Positions 50,101 to 63,618 are shown, counted from the stretch's first letter. The stretch is 64,000 nt of DNA from Siphonodentalium dalli (GCA_032622095.1 CP136069.1:6522036-6586035); one strand, 5' to 3'. Notes: generated by a model not told the origin, from the sequence alone. Translations and numbers: made by a program.

Positions 50101-52930
50101 CCACTTACTCATAAACCACGAATATGTTTGATACTCTCGCTACCCACTTACTCATCAACCACGAATATGTTTGATACTCTCGCTACCCACTTACTCATAA
50201 ACCACGAATATGTTTGATACTCTCGCTACCCACTTACTCATAAACCACGAATATGTTTGATACTCTCGCTACCCACTTACTCATAAACCACGAATATGTT
50301 TGATGCTCTCGCTACCCACTTACTCATAAACCACGAATATGTTTGATACTCTCGCTACCACTTACTCATAAACCACGAATATGTTTGATACTCTCGCTAC
50401 CCACTTACTCATAAACCACGAATATGTTTGATACTCTCGCTACCCACTTACTCATAAACCACGAATATGTTTGATACTCTCGCTACCCACTTACTCATAA
50501 ACCACGAATATGTTTGATACTCTCGCTACCCACTTACTCATAAACCACGAATATGTTTGATACTCTCGCTACCCACTTACTCATAAACCACGAATATGTT
50601 TGATACTCTCGCTACCCACTTACTCATAAACCACGAATATGTTTGATACTCTCGCTACCCACTTACTCATAAACCACGAATATGTTTGATACTCTCGCTA
50701 CCCACTTACTCATAAACCACGAATATGTTTGATACTCTCGCTACCCACTTACTCATAATCCACGAATATGTTTGATACTCTCGCTACCCACTTACTCATA
50801 AACCACGAATATGTTTGATACTCTCGCTACCCACTTACTCATAAACCACGAATATGTTTGATACTCTCGCTACCCACTTACTCATAAACCACGAATATGT
50901 TTGATACTCTCGCTACCCACTTACTCATAAACCACGAATATGTTTGATACTCTCGCTACCCACTTACTCATAAACCACGCCCACTTACTCATAAACCACG
51001 CCCACTTACTCATAAACCACGAATATGTTTGATACTCGCGCTACCCACTTACTCATAAACCATGAATATGTTTGATACTCTCGCTACCCACTTACTCATA
51101 AACCACGCCCACTTACTCATAAACCACGCCCACTTACTCATAAACCACGAATATGTTTGATACTCTCGCTACCCACTTACTCATAAACCATGAATATGTT
51201 TGATACTCTCGCTACCCACTTACTCATAAACCACGCCCACTTACTCATAAACCACGCCCACTTACTCATAAACCACGAATATGTTTGATACTCTCGCTAC
51301 CCACTTACTCATAAACCACGAATATGTTTGATACTCTCGCTACCCACTTACTCATAAACCACGAATATGTTTGATACTCTCGCTACCCACTTACTCATCA
51401 ACCACGAATATGTTTGATACTCTCGCTACCCACTTACTCATAAACCACGAATATGTTTGATACTCTCGCTACCCACTTACTCATAAACCACGAATATGTT
51501 TGATGCTCTCGCTACCCACTTACTCATAAACCACGAATATGTTTGATACTCTCGCTACCCACTTACTCATAAACCACGCCCACTTACTCATAAACCACGC
51601 CCACTTACTCATAAACCACGAATATGTTTGATACTCTCGCTACCCACTTACTCATAAACCACGAATATGTTTGATACTCTCGCTACCCACTTACTCATAA
51701 ACCACGAATATGTTTGATACTCTCGCTACCCACTTACTCATAAACCACGAATATGTTTGATACTCTCGCTACCCACTTACTCATAAACCACGAATATGTT
51801 TGATACTCTCGCTACCCACTTACTCATAAACCACGAATATGTTTGATACTCTCGCTACCCACTTACTCATAAACCACGAATATGTTTGATACTCTCGCTA
51901 CCCACTTACTCATAAACCACGAATATGTTTGATACTCTCGCTACCCACTTACTCATAAACCACGAATATGTTTGATACTCTCGCTACCCACTTACTCATA
52001 AACCACGAATATGTTTGATACTCTCGCTACCCACTTACTCATAAACCACGAATATGTTTGATACTCTCGCTACCCACTTACTCATAAACCACGAATATGT
52101 TTGATACTCTCGCTACCCACTTACTCATAAACCACGAATATGTTTCATACTCTCGCTACCCACTTACTCATAAACCACGAATATGTTTGATACTCTCGCT
52201 ACCCACTTACTCATAAACCACGAATATGTTTGATACTCTCGCTACCCACTTACTCATAAACCACGAATATGTTTGATACTCTCGCTACCCACTTACTCAT
52301 AAACCACGAATATGTTTGATACTCTCGCTACCCACTTACTCATAAACCACGAATATGTTTGATACTCTCGCTACCCACTTACTCATAAACCACGAATATG
52401 TTTGATACTCTCGCTACCCACTTACTCATAAACCACGAATATGTTTGATACTCTCGCTACCCACTTACTCATAAACCACGAATATGTTTGATACTCTCGC
52501 TACCCACTTACTCATAAACCACGAATATGTTTGATACTCTCGCTACCCACTTACTCATAAACCACGAATATGTTTGATACTCTCGCTACCCACTTACTCA
52601 TAAACCACGAATATGTTTGATACTCTCGCTACCCACTTACTCATAAACCACGAATATGTTTGATACTCTCGCTACCCACTTACTCATAAACCACGAATAT
52701 GTTTGATACTCTCGCTACCCACTTACTCATAAACCACGAATATGTTTGATACTCTCGCTACCCACTTACTCATAAACCACGAATATGTTTGATACTCTCG
52801 CTACCCACTTACTCATAAACCACGAATATGTTTGATACTCTCGCTACCCACTTACTCATAAACCACGAATATGTTTGATACTCTCGCTACCCACTTACTC
52901 ATAAACCACGAATATGTTTGATACTCTCGC
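32131..52930 (+). repeat. Satellite zone 1: higher-order structure with duplicated 21-bp modules
   Basis: This zone repeatedly contains clusters in which module a occurs three times in a row, the last one followed by module b. Around 32365 and 32493 the pattern a, a, ab, ab recurs every 128 bp (21+21+43+43). The ab unit after a cluster often carries ACTCGCG instead of ACTCTCG, and the next one carries CCATGAA instead of CCACGAA, so the variants travel as a block. Longer runs of plain 43-bp units lie between clusters. Other markers are CTCATCAACC, GATGCTC, GAACATG, TTTCATAC, AAACTACG and CTCATAATCC. They recur in the same order at fixed lags, showing multi-kilobase block duplication. Confidence 0.85.
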
Positions 52931-55900
52931 TACCCACTTGCTCATAAACCACGAATATGTTTGATACTCTCGCTACCCACTTACTCATAAACCACGAATA
53001 TGTTTGATACTCTCGCTACCCACTTACTCATAAACCACGAATATGTTTGATACTCTCGCTACCCACTTACTCATAAACCACGAATATGTTTGATACTCTC
53101 GCTACCCACTTACTCATAAACCACGCCCACTTACTCATAAACCACGCCCACTTACTCATAAACCACGAATATGTTTGATACTCTCGCTACCCACTTACTC
53201 ATAAACCACGAATATGTTTGATACTCTCGCTACCCACTTGCTCATAAACCACGAATATGTTTGATACTCTCGCTACCCACTTACTCATAAACCACGAATA
53301 TGTTTGATACTCTCGCTACCCACTTACTCATAAACCACGAATATGTTTGATACTCTCGCTACCCACTTACTCATAAACCACGAATATGTTTGATACTCTC
53401 GCTACCCACTTGCTCATAAACCACGAATATGTTTGATACTCTCGCTACCCACTTGCTCATAAACCACGAATATGTTTGATACTCTCGCTACCCACTTACT
53501 CATAAACCACGAATATGTTTGATACTCTCGCTACCCACTTACTCATAAACCACGAATATGTTTGATACTCTCGCTACCCACTTGCTCATAAACCACGAAT
53601 ATGTTTGATACTCTCGCTACCCACTTACTCATAAACCACGAATATGTTTGATACTCTCGCTACCCACTTACTCATAAAACACGAATATGTTTGATACTCT
53701 CGCTACCCACTTACTCATAAACCACGAATATGTTTGATACTCTCGCTACCCACTTACTCATAAACCACGAATATGTTTGATACTCTCGCTACCCACTTAC
53801 TCATAAACCACGAATATGTTTGATACTCTCGCTACCCACTTACTCATAAACCACGAATATGTTTGATACTCTCGCTACCCACTTACTCATAAACCACGAA
53901 TATGTTTGATACTCTCGCTACCCACTTACTCATAAACCACGAATATGTTTGATACTCTCGCTACCCACTTACTCATAAACCACGAATATGTTTGATACTC
54001 TCGCTACCCACTTGCTCATAAACCACGAATATGTTTGATACTCTCGCTACCCACTTACTCATAAACCACGAATATGTTTGATACTCTCGCTACCCACTTA
54101 CTCATAAACCACGAATATGTTTGATACTCTCGCTACCCACTTACTCATAAACCACGAATATGTTTGATACTCTCGCTACCCACTTACTCATAAACCACGC
54201 CCACTTACTCATAAACCACGCCCACTTACTCATAAACCACGAATATGTTTGATACTCTCGCTACCCACTTACTCATAAACCACGAATATGTTTGATACTC
54301 TCGCTACCCACTTGCTCATAAACCACGAATATGTTTGATACTCTCGCTACCCACTTACTCATAAACCACGAATATGTTTGATACTCTCGCTACCCACTTA
54401 CTCATAAACCACGAATATGTTTGATACTCTCGCTACCCACTTACTCATAAACCACGAATATGTTTGATACTCTCGCTACCCACTTGCTCATAAACCACGA
54501 ATATGTTTGATACTCTCGCTACCCACTTACTCATAAACCACGAATATGTTTGATACTCTCGCTACCCACTTACTCATAAACCACGAATATGTTTGATACT
54601 CTCGCTACCCACTTACTCATAAACCACGAATATGTTTGATACTCTCGCTACCCACTTACTCATAAACCACGAATATGTTTGATACTCTCGCTACCCACTT
54701 ACTCATAAACCACGCCCACTTACTCATAAACCACGCCCACTTACTCATAAACCACGAATATGTTTGATACTCTCGCTACCCACTTACTCATAAACCACGA
54801 ATATGTTTGATACTCTCGCTACCCACTTGCTCATAAACCACGAATATGTTTGATACTCTCGCTACCCACTTACTCATAAACCACGAATATGTTTGATACT
54901 CTCGCTACCCACTTACTCATAAACCACGAATATGTTTGATACTCTCGCTACCCACTTACTCATAAACCACGAATATGTTTGATACTCTCGCTACCCACTT
55001 GCTCATAAACCACGAATATGTTTGATACTCTCGCTACCCACTTGCTCATAAACCACGAATATGTTTGATACTCTCGCTACCCACTTACTCATAAACCACG
55101 AATATGTTTGATACTCTCGCTACCCACTTACTCATAAACCACGAATATGTTTGATACTCTCGCTACCCACTTGCTCATAAACCACGAATATGTTTGATAC
55201 TCTCGCTACCCACTTACTCATAAACCACGAATATGTTTCATACTCTCGCTACCCACTTACTCATAAACCACGAATATGTTTGATACTCTCGCTACCACTT
55301 ACTCATAAACCACGAATATGTTTGATACTCTCGCTACCACTTACTCATAAACCACGAATATGTTTGATACTCTCGCTACCCACTTACTCATAAACCACGA
55401 ATATGTTTGATACTCTCGCTACCCACTTACTCATAAACCACGAATATGTTTGATACTCTCGCTACCCACTTACTCATAAACCACGAATATGTTTGATACT
55501 CTCGCTACCACTTACTCATAAACCACGAATATGTTTGATACTCTCGCTACCACTTACTCATAAACCACGAATATGTTTGATACTCTCGCTACCCACTTAC
55601 TCATAAACCACGAATATGTTTGATACTCTCGCTACCCACTTACTCATAAACCACGCCCACTTACTCATAAACCACGCCCACTTACTCATAAACCACGAAT
55701 ATGTTTGATACTCTCGCTACCCACTTACTCATAAACCACGAATATGTTTGATACTCTCGCTACCCACTTGCTCATAAACCACGAATATGTTTGATACTCT
55801 CGCTACCCACTTACTCATAAACCACGAATATGTTTGATACTCTCGCTACCCACTTACTCATAAACCACGAATATGTTTGATACTCTCGCTACCCACTTAC

Positions 55901-56120
55901 TCATAAACCACGAATATGTTTGATACTCTCGCTACCCACTTGCTCATAAACCACGAATATGTTTGATACTCTCGCTACCCACTTGCTCATAAACCACGAA
56001 TATGTTTGATACTCTCGCTACCCACTTACTCATAAACCACGAATATGTTTGATACTCTCGCTACCCACTTACTCATAAACCACGAATATGTTTGATACTC
56101 TCGCTACCCACTTGCTCATA
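52931..56120 (+). repeat. Satellite zone 2: TTGCTCAT-variant domain
   Basis: From about 52,939 to 56,110 many units carry CACTTGCTCAT instead of CACTTACTCAT. The variant is rare elsewhere; I saw it at about 46,911 and 61,968. The zone still contains three-fold module-a clusters (near 53,130, 54,210, 54,720 and 55,660), the last such clusters in the array. It also has several 42-bp units (GCTACCACTT) near 55,290-55,550. A spurious 67-codon frame arises there because 42 is divisible by 3. Confidence 0.75.
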
Positions 56121-59100
56121 AACCACGAATATGTTTGATACTCTCGCTACCCACTTACTCATAAACCACGAATATGTTTGATACTCTCGCTACCCACTTA
56201 CTCATAAAACACGAATATGTTTGATACTCTCGCTACCCACTTACCCATAAACCACGAATATGTTTGATACTCTCGCTACCCACTTACTCATAAACCACGA
56301 ATATGTTTGATACTCTCGCTACCCACTTACTCATAAACCACGAATATGTTTGATACTCTCGCTACCCACTTACTCATAAACCACGAATATGTTTGATACT
56401 CTCGCTACCCACTTACTCATAAACCACGAATATGTTTGATACTCTCGCTACCCACTTACTCATAAACCACGAATATGTTTGATACTCTCGCTACCCACTT
56501 ACTCATAAACCACGAATATGTTTGATACTCTCGCTACCCACTTACTCATAAACCACGAATATGTTTGATACTCTCGCTACCCACTTACTCATAAACCACG
56601 AATATGTTTGATACTCTCGCTACCCACTTACTCATAAACCACGAATATGTTTGATACTCTCGCTACCCACTTACTCATAAACCACGAATATGTTTGAAAC
56701 TCTCGCTACCCACTTACTCATAAACCGCGAATATGTTTGATACTCTCGCTACCCACTTACTCATAAACCACGAATATGTTTGATACTCTCGCTTCCCACT
56801 TACTCATAAACCACGAATATGTTTGATACTCTCGCTACCCACTTACTCATAAACCACGAATATGTTTGATACTCTCGCTACCCACTTACTCATAAACCAC
56901 GAATATGTTTGATACTCTCGCTACCCACTTACTCATAAACCACGAATATGTTTGATACTCTCGCTACCCACTTACTCATAAACCACGAATATGTTTGATA
57001 CTCTCGCTACCCACTTACTCATAAACCACGAATATGTTTGATACTCTCGCTACCCACTTACTCATAAACCACGAATATGTTTGATACTCTCGCTACCCAC
57101 TTACTCATAAACCACGAATATGTTTGATACTCTCGCTACCCCACTTACTCATAAACCACGAATATGTTTGATACTCTCGCTACCCACTTACTCATAAACC
57201 ACGAATATGTTTGATACTCTCGCTTCCCACTTACTCATAAACCACGAATATGTTTGATACTCTCGCTACCCACTTACTCATAAACCACGAATATGTTTGA
57301 TACTCTCGCTACCCACTTACTCATAAACCACGAATATGTTTGATACTCGCGCTACCCACTTACTCATAAACCACGAATATGTTTGATACTCTCGCTACCC
57401 ACTTACTCATAAACCACGAATATGTTTGATAATCTCGCTACCCACTTACTCATAAACCACGAATATGTTTGATACTCTCGCTACCCACTTACTCATAAAC
57501 CACGAATATGTTTGATACTCGCGCTACCCACTTACTCATAAACCACGAATATGTTTGATACTCTCGCTACCCACTTACTCATAAACCACGAATATGTTTG
57601 ATACTCTCGCTACCCACTTACTCATAAACCACGAATATGTTTGATACTCTCGCTACCCACTTACTCATAAACCACGAATATGTTTGATACTCTCGCTACC
57701 CACTTACTCATAAACCACGAATATGTTTGATACTCTCGCTACCCACTTACTCATAAACCACGAATATGTTTGATACTCTCGCTACCCACTTACTCATAAA
57801 CCACGAATATGTTTGATACTCTCGCTACCCACTTACTCAAAAAACCACGAATATGTTTGATACTCTCGCTACCCACTTACTCATAAACCACGAATATGTT
57901 TGATACTCTCGCTACCCACTTACTCATAAACCACGAATATGTTTGATACTCTCGCTACCCACTTACTCATAAACCACGAATATGTTTGATACTCTCGCTA
58001 CCCACTTACTCATAAACCACGAATATGTTTGATACTCTCGCTACCCACTTACTCATAAACCACGAATATGTTTGAAACTCTCGCTACCCACTTACTCATA
58101 AACCACGAATATGTTTGATACTCTCGCTACCCACTTACTCATAAACCACGAATATGTTTGATACTCTCGCTACCCACTTACTCATAAACCACGAATATGT
58201 TTGATACTCTCGCTACCCACTTACTCAAAAAACCACGAATATGTTTGATACTCTCGCTACCCACTTACTCATAAACCACCAATATGTTTGATACTCTCGC
58301 TACCCACTTACTCATAAACCACGAATATGTTTGATACTCTCGCTACCCACTTACTCATAAACCACGAATATGTTTGATACTCTCGCTACCCACTTACTCA
58401 TAAACCACGAATATGTTTGATACTCTCGCTACCCACTTACTCATAAACCACGAATATGTTTGATACTCTCGCTACCCACTTACTCATAAACCACGAATAT
58501 GTTTGATACTCTCGCTACCCACTTACTCATAAACCACGAATATGTTTGAAACTCTCGCTACCCACTTACTCATAAACCGCGAATATGTTTGATACTCTCG
58601 CTACCCACTTACTCATAAACCACGAATATGTTTGATACTCTCGCTACCCACTTACTCATAAACCACGAATATGTTTGATACTCTCGCTACCCACTTACTC
58701 ATAAACCACGAATATGTTTGATACTCTCGCTACCCACTTACTCATAAACCACGAATATGTTTGAAACTCTCGCTACCCACTTACTCATAAACCGCGAATA
58801 TGTTTGATACTCTCGCTACCCACTTACTCATAAACCACGAATATGTTTGATACTCTCGCTTCCCACTTACTCATAAACCACGAATATGTTTGATACTCTC
58901 GCTACCCACTTACTCATAAACCACGAATATGTTTGATACTCTCGCTACCCACTTACTCATAAACCACGAATATGTTTGATACTCTCGCTACCCACTTACT
59001 CATAAACCACGAATATGTTTGATACTCTCGCTACCCACTTACTCATAAACCACGAATATGTTTGATACTCTCGCTACCCACTTACTCATAAACCACGAAT

Positions 59101-62100
59101 ATGTTTGATACTCTCGCTACCCACTTACTCATAAACCACGAATATGTTTGATACTCTCGCTACCCACTTACTCATAAACCACGAATATGTTTGATACTCT
59201 CGCTACCCACTTACTCAAAAAACCACGAATATGTTTGATACTCTCGCTACCCACTTACTCATAAACCACGAATATGTTTGATACTCTCGCTACCCACTTA
59301 CTCATAAACCACGAATATGTTTGATACTCTCGCTACCCACTTACTCATAAACCACGAATATGTTTGATACTCTCGCTACCCACTTACTCATAAACCACGA
59401 ATATGTTTGATACTCTCGCTACCCACTTACTCATAAACCACGAATATGTTTGATACTCTCGCTACCCACTTACTCATAAACCACGAATATGTTTGATACT
59501 CTCGCTACCCACTTACTCATAAACCACGAATATGTTTGATACTCTCGCTACCCACTTACTCATAAACCACGAATATGTTTGATACTCTCGCTACCCACTT
59601 ACTCATAAACCACGAATATGTTTGATACTCTCGCTACCCACTTACTCATAAACCACGAATATGTTTGATACTCTCGCTACCCACTTACTCTTAAACCACG
59701 AATATGTTTGATACTCTCGCTACCCACTTACTCATAAACCACGAATATGTTTGATACTCTCGCTACCCACTTACTCATAAACCACGAATATGTTTGATAC
59801 TCGCGCTACCCACTTACTCATAAACCACGAATATGTTTGATACTCTCGCTACCCACTTACTCATAAACCACGAATATGTTTGATACTCTCGCTACCCACT
59901 TACTCATAAACCACGAATATGTTTGATACTCTCGCTACCCACTTACTCATAAACCACGAATATGTTTGATACTCTCGCTACCCACTTACTCATAAACCAC
60001 GAATATGTTTGATACTCTCGCTACCCACTTACTCATAAACCACGAATATGTTTGATACTCTCGCTACCCACTTACTCATAAACCACGAATATGTTTGATA
60101 CTCTCGCTACCCACTTACTCATAAACCACGAATATGTTTGATACTCTCGCTACCCACTTACTCATAAACCACGAATATGTTTGATACTCCCGCTACCCAC
60201 TTACTCATAAACCACGAATATGTTTGATACTCTCGCTACCCACTTACTCATAAACCACGAATATGTTTGATACTCTCGCTACCCACTTACTCATAAACCA
60301 CGAATATGTTTGATACTCTCACTACCCACTTACTCATAAACCACGAATATGTTTGATACTCTCGCTACCCACTTACTCATAAACCACGAATATGTTTGAT
60401 ACTCTCGCTACCCACTTACTCAAAAAACCACGAATATGTTTGATACTCTCGCTACCCACTTACTCATAAACCACCAATATGTTTGATACTCTCGCTACCC
60501 ACTTACTCATAAACCACGAATATGTTTGATACTCTCGCTACCCACTTACTCATAAACCACGAATATGTTTGATACTCTCGCTACCCACTTACTCATAAAC
60601 CACGAATATGTTTGATACTCTCGCTACCCACTTACTCATAAACCACGAATATGTTTGATACTCTCGCTACCCACTTACTCATAAACCACGAATATGTTTG
60701 ATACTCTCGCTACCCACTTACTCATAAACCACGAATATGTTTGATACTCTCGCTACCCACTTACTCATAAACCACGAATATGTTTGATACTCTCGCTACC
60801 CACTTACTCATAAACCACGAATATGTTTGAAACTCTCGCTACCCACTTACTCATAAACCGCGAATATGTTTGATACTCTCGCTACCCACTTACTCATAAA
60901 CCACGAATATGTTTGATACTCTCGCTTCCCACTTACTCATAAACCACGAATATGTTTGATACTCTCGCTACCCACTTACTCATAAACCACGAATATGTTT
61001 GATACTCTCGCTACCCACTTACTCATAAACCACGAATATGTTTGATACTCGCGCTACCCACTTACTCATAAACCACGAATATGTTTGATACTCTCGCTAC
61101 CCACTTACTCATAAACCACGAATATGTTTGATACTCTCGCTACCCACTTACTCATAAACCACGAATATGTTTGATACTCTCGCTACCCACTTACTCATAA
61201 ACCACGAATATGTTTGATACTCGCGCTACCCACTTACTCATAAACCACGAATATGTTTGATACTCTCGCTACCCACTTACTCATAAACCACGAATATGTT
61301 TGATACTCTCGCTACCCACTTACTCATAAACCACGAATATGTTTGATACTCTCGCTACCCACTTACTCATAAACCACGAATATGTTTGATACTCTCGCTA
61401 CCCACTTACTCATAAACCACGAATATGTTTGATACTCTCGCTACCCACTTACTCATAAACCACGAATATGTTTGATACTCTCGCTACCCACTTACTCATA
61501 AACCACGAATATGTTTGATACTCTCGCTACCCACTTACTCATAAACCACGAATATGTTTGATACTCTCGCTACCCACTTACTCATAAACCACGAATATGT
61601 TTGATACTCTCGCTACCCACTTACTCATAAACCACGAATATGTTTGATACTCTCGCTACCCACTTACTCATAAACCACGAATATGTTTGATACTCTCGCT
61701 ACCCACTTACTCAAAAAACCACGAATATGTTTGATACTCTCGCTACCCACTTACTCATAAACCACGAATATGTTTGATACTCTCGCTACCCACTTACTCA
61801 TAAACCACGAATATGTTTGATACTCTCGCTACCCACTTACTTATAAACCACGAATATGTTTGATACTCTCGCTACCCACTTACTCATAAACCACGAATAT
61901 GTTTGATACTCTCGCTACCCACTTACTCATAAACCACGAATATGTTTGATACTCTCGCTACCCACTTGCTCATAAACCACGAATATGTTTGATACTCTCG
62001 CTACCCACTTACTCATAAACCACGAATATGTTTGATACTCTCGCTACCCACTTACTCATAAACCACGAATATGTTTGATACTCTCGCTACCCACTTACTC

Positions 62101-63408
62101 ATAAACCACGAATATGTTTGATACTCTCGCTACCCACTTACTCATACACCACGAATATGTTTGATACTCTCGCTACCCACTTACTCATAAACCACGAATA
62201 TGTTTGATACTCTCGCTACCCACTTACTCAAAAAACCACGAATATGTTTGATACTCTCGCTACCCACTTACTCATAAACCACGAATATGTTTGATACTCT
62301 CGCTACCCACTTACTCATAAACCACGAATATGTTTGATACTCTCGCTACACACTTACTCATAAACCACGAATATGTTTGATACTCTCGCTACCCACTTAC
62401 TCATAAACCACGAATATGTTTGATACTCTCGCTACCCACTTACTCATAAACCACGAATATGTTTGATACTCTCGCTACCCACTTACTCATAAACCACGAA
62501 TATGTTTGATACTCTCGCTACCCACTTACTCATAAACCACGAATATGTTTGATACTCTCGCTACCCACTTACTCATAAACCACGAATATGTTTGATACTC
62601 TCGCTACCCACTTACTCATAAACCACGAATATGTTTGAAACTCTCGCTACCCACTTACTCATAAACCGCGAATATGTTTGATACTCTCGCTACCCACTTA
62701 CTCATAAACCACGAATATGTTTGATACTCTCGCTTCCCACTTACTCATAAACCACGAATATGTTTGATACTCTCGCTACCCACTTACTCATAAACCACGA
62801 ATATGTTTGATACTCTCGCTACCCACTTACTCATAAACCACGAATATGTTTGATACTCTCGCTACCCACTTACTCATAAACCACGAATATGTTTGATACT
62901 CTCGCTACCCACTTACTCAAAAAACCACGAATATGTTTGATACTCTCGCTACCCACTTACTCATAAACCACGAATATGTTTGATACTCTCGCTACCCACT
63001 TACTCATAAACCACGAATATGTTTGATACTCTCGCTACCCACTTACTTATAAACCACGAATATGTTTGATACTCTCGCTACCCACTTACTCATAAACCAC
63101 GAATATGTTTGATACTCTCGCTACCCACTTACTCATAAACCACGAATATGTTTGATACTCTCGCTACCCACTTACTCATAAACCACGAATATGTTTGATA
63201 CTCTCGCTACCCACTTACTCATAAACCACGAATATGTTTGATACTCTCGCTACCCACTTACTCATAAACCACGAATATGTTTGATACTCTCGCTACCCAC
63301 TTACTCATAAACCACGAATATGTTTGATACTCTCGCTACCCACTTACTCATAAACCACGAATATGTTTGATACTCTCGCTACCCACTTACTCATAAACCA
63401 CGAATATG
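56121..63408 (+). repeat. Satellite zone 3: distal domain with linked private variants
   Basis: No module-a clusters occur here; units are nearly all 43 bp. The zone has its own variants: TTTGAAACTC followed one unit later by AAACCGCGAA and then CTCGCTTCCC, seen as a linked set near 56,696, 58,764, 60,830 and 62,638 (spacings about 2068, 2066 and 1808 bp). It also has CTCAAAAAACC units (for example 57,838, 58,226, 59,216, 60,420, 61,713, 62,230 and 62,918), which are one base longer. The spacing points to a higher-order unit of about 2.07 kb, equal to 48 units. Confidence 0.75.
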
Positions 63409-63618
63409 CACGTGAATTATACGCAACTTGACATAAATCACTTTTTAATCACTTACACTTAAGTTGCATATATGTAAATATAATTACTTATATATAGGTG
63501 AATCCATGGACTTCACCTATGTTGGTCATGCAACATAAAATACCAATATTGCGCTATACATCTACTTACGGCGTATGTTTACAATATACGAGAATTATAA
63601 ACACCATTGTAATTGCAG
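63409..63618. other. Unique right flank of the satellite
   Basis: These 210 bp precede exon C. They contain a near-perfect inverted repeat at 63494-63520 (arms ATAGGTGAA and TTCACCTAT around TCCATGGA) and a looser one (GCAACTT near 63423 with AAGTTGC near 63462). The last bases form the exon C acceptor. Confidence 0.6.

Larger units (their letters stand above)
32131..63408 (+). repeat. Giant intronic satellite array, 43-bp unit (about 31.3 kb)
   Basis: A head-to-tail array fills this interval without interruption, about 727 unit-equivalents, all in one orientation. The basic unit is 43 bp: module a (21 bp, starting CCCACTTACTCATAAAC and ending CACG) plus module b (22 bp, starting AATATGTTTGATACTC and ending CGCTA). 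Its composition is 13 A, 13 C, 13 T and 4 G, about 40% GC with strong C over G asymmetry. Most units are identical; variants are single substitutions or a one-base deletion (GCTACCACTT, 42-bp unit). The array ends abruptly after CACGAATATG at 63408. No frame stays open for long because 43 is not a multiple of 3 and the unit contains TGA and TAA. I do not recognise the satellite. Confidence 0.97.
31966..63618 (+). other. Intron 2 of the VWDE-like gene, almost entirely satellite (31.65 kb)
   Basis: The intron runs from GTGAAA at 31966 to TTGCAG ending at 63618. Only 165 bp before and 210 bp after the satellite are non-satellite sequence. Continuous protein across the two flanking exons (FFAGIE joined to VVGSQSITL, both phase 0) is the evidence that the array sits inside a transcribed intron rather than between genes. 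Confidence 0.68.

Noticed and set aside
55190-55393. 67-codon plus-strand frame inside the satellite with a 14-residue period
   Set aside because: It exists only because several units there have lost one base (42 bp, divisible by 3). The rest of the array is closed in all frames and there is no sign of protein-level selection.
32131-63408. CRISPR-like array
   Set aside because: Units are contiguous with no unique spacers, and the genomic context is eukaryotic.
32131-63408. Centromeric satellite
   Set aside because: The array lies within an intron of an apparently intact gene and lacks a CENP-B-box-like motif. Position data would be needed to revisit this.
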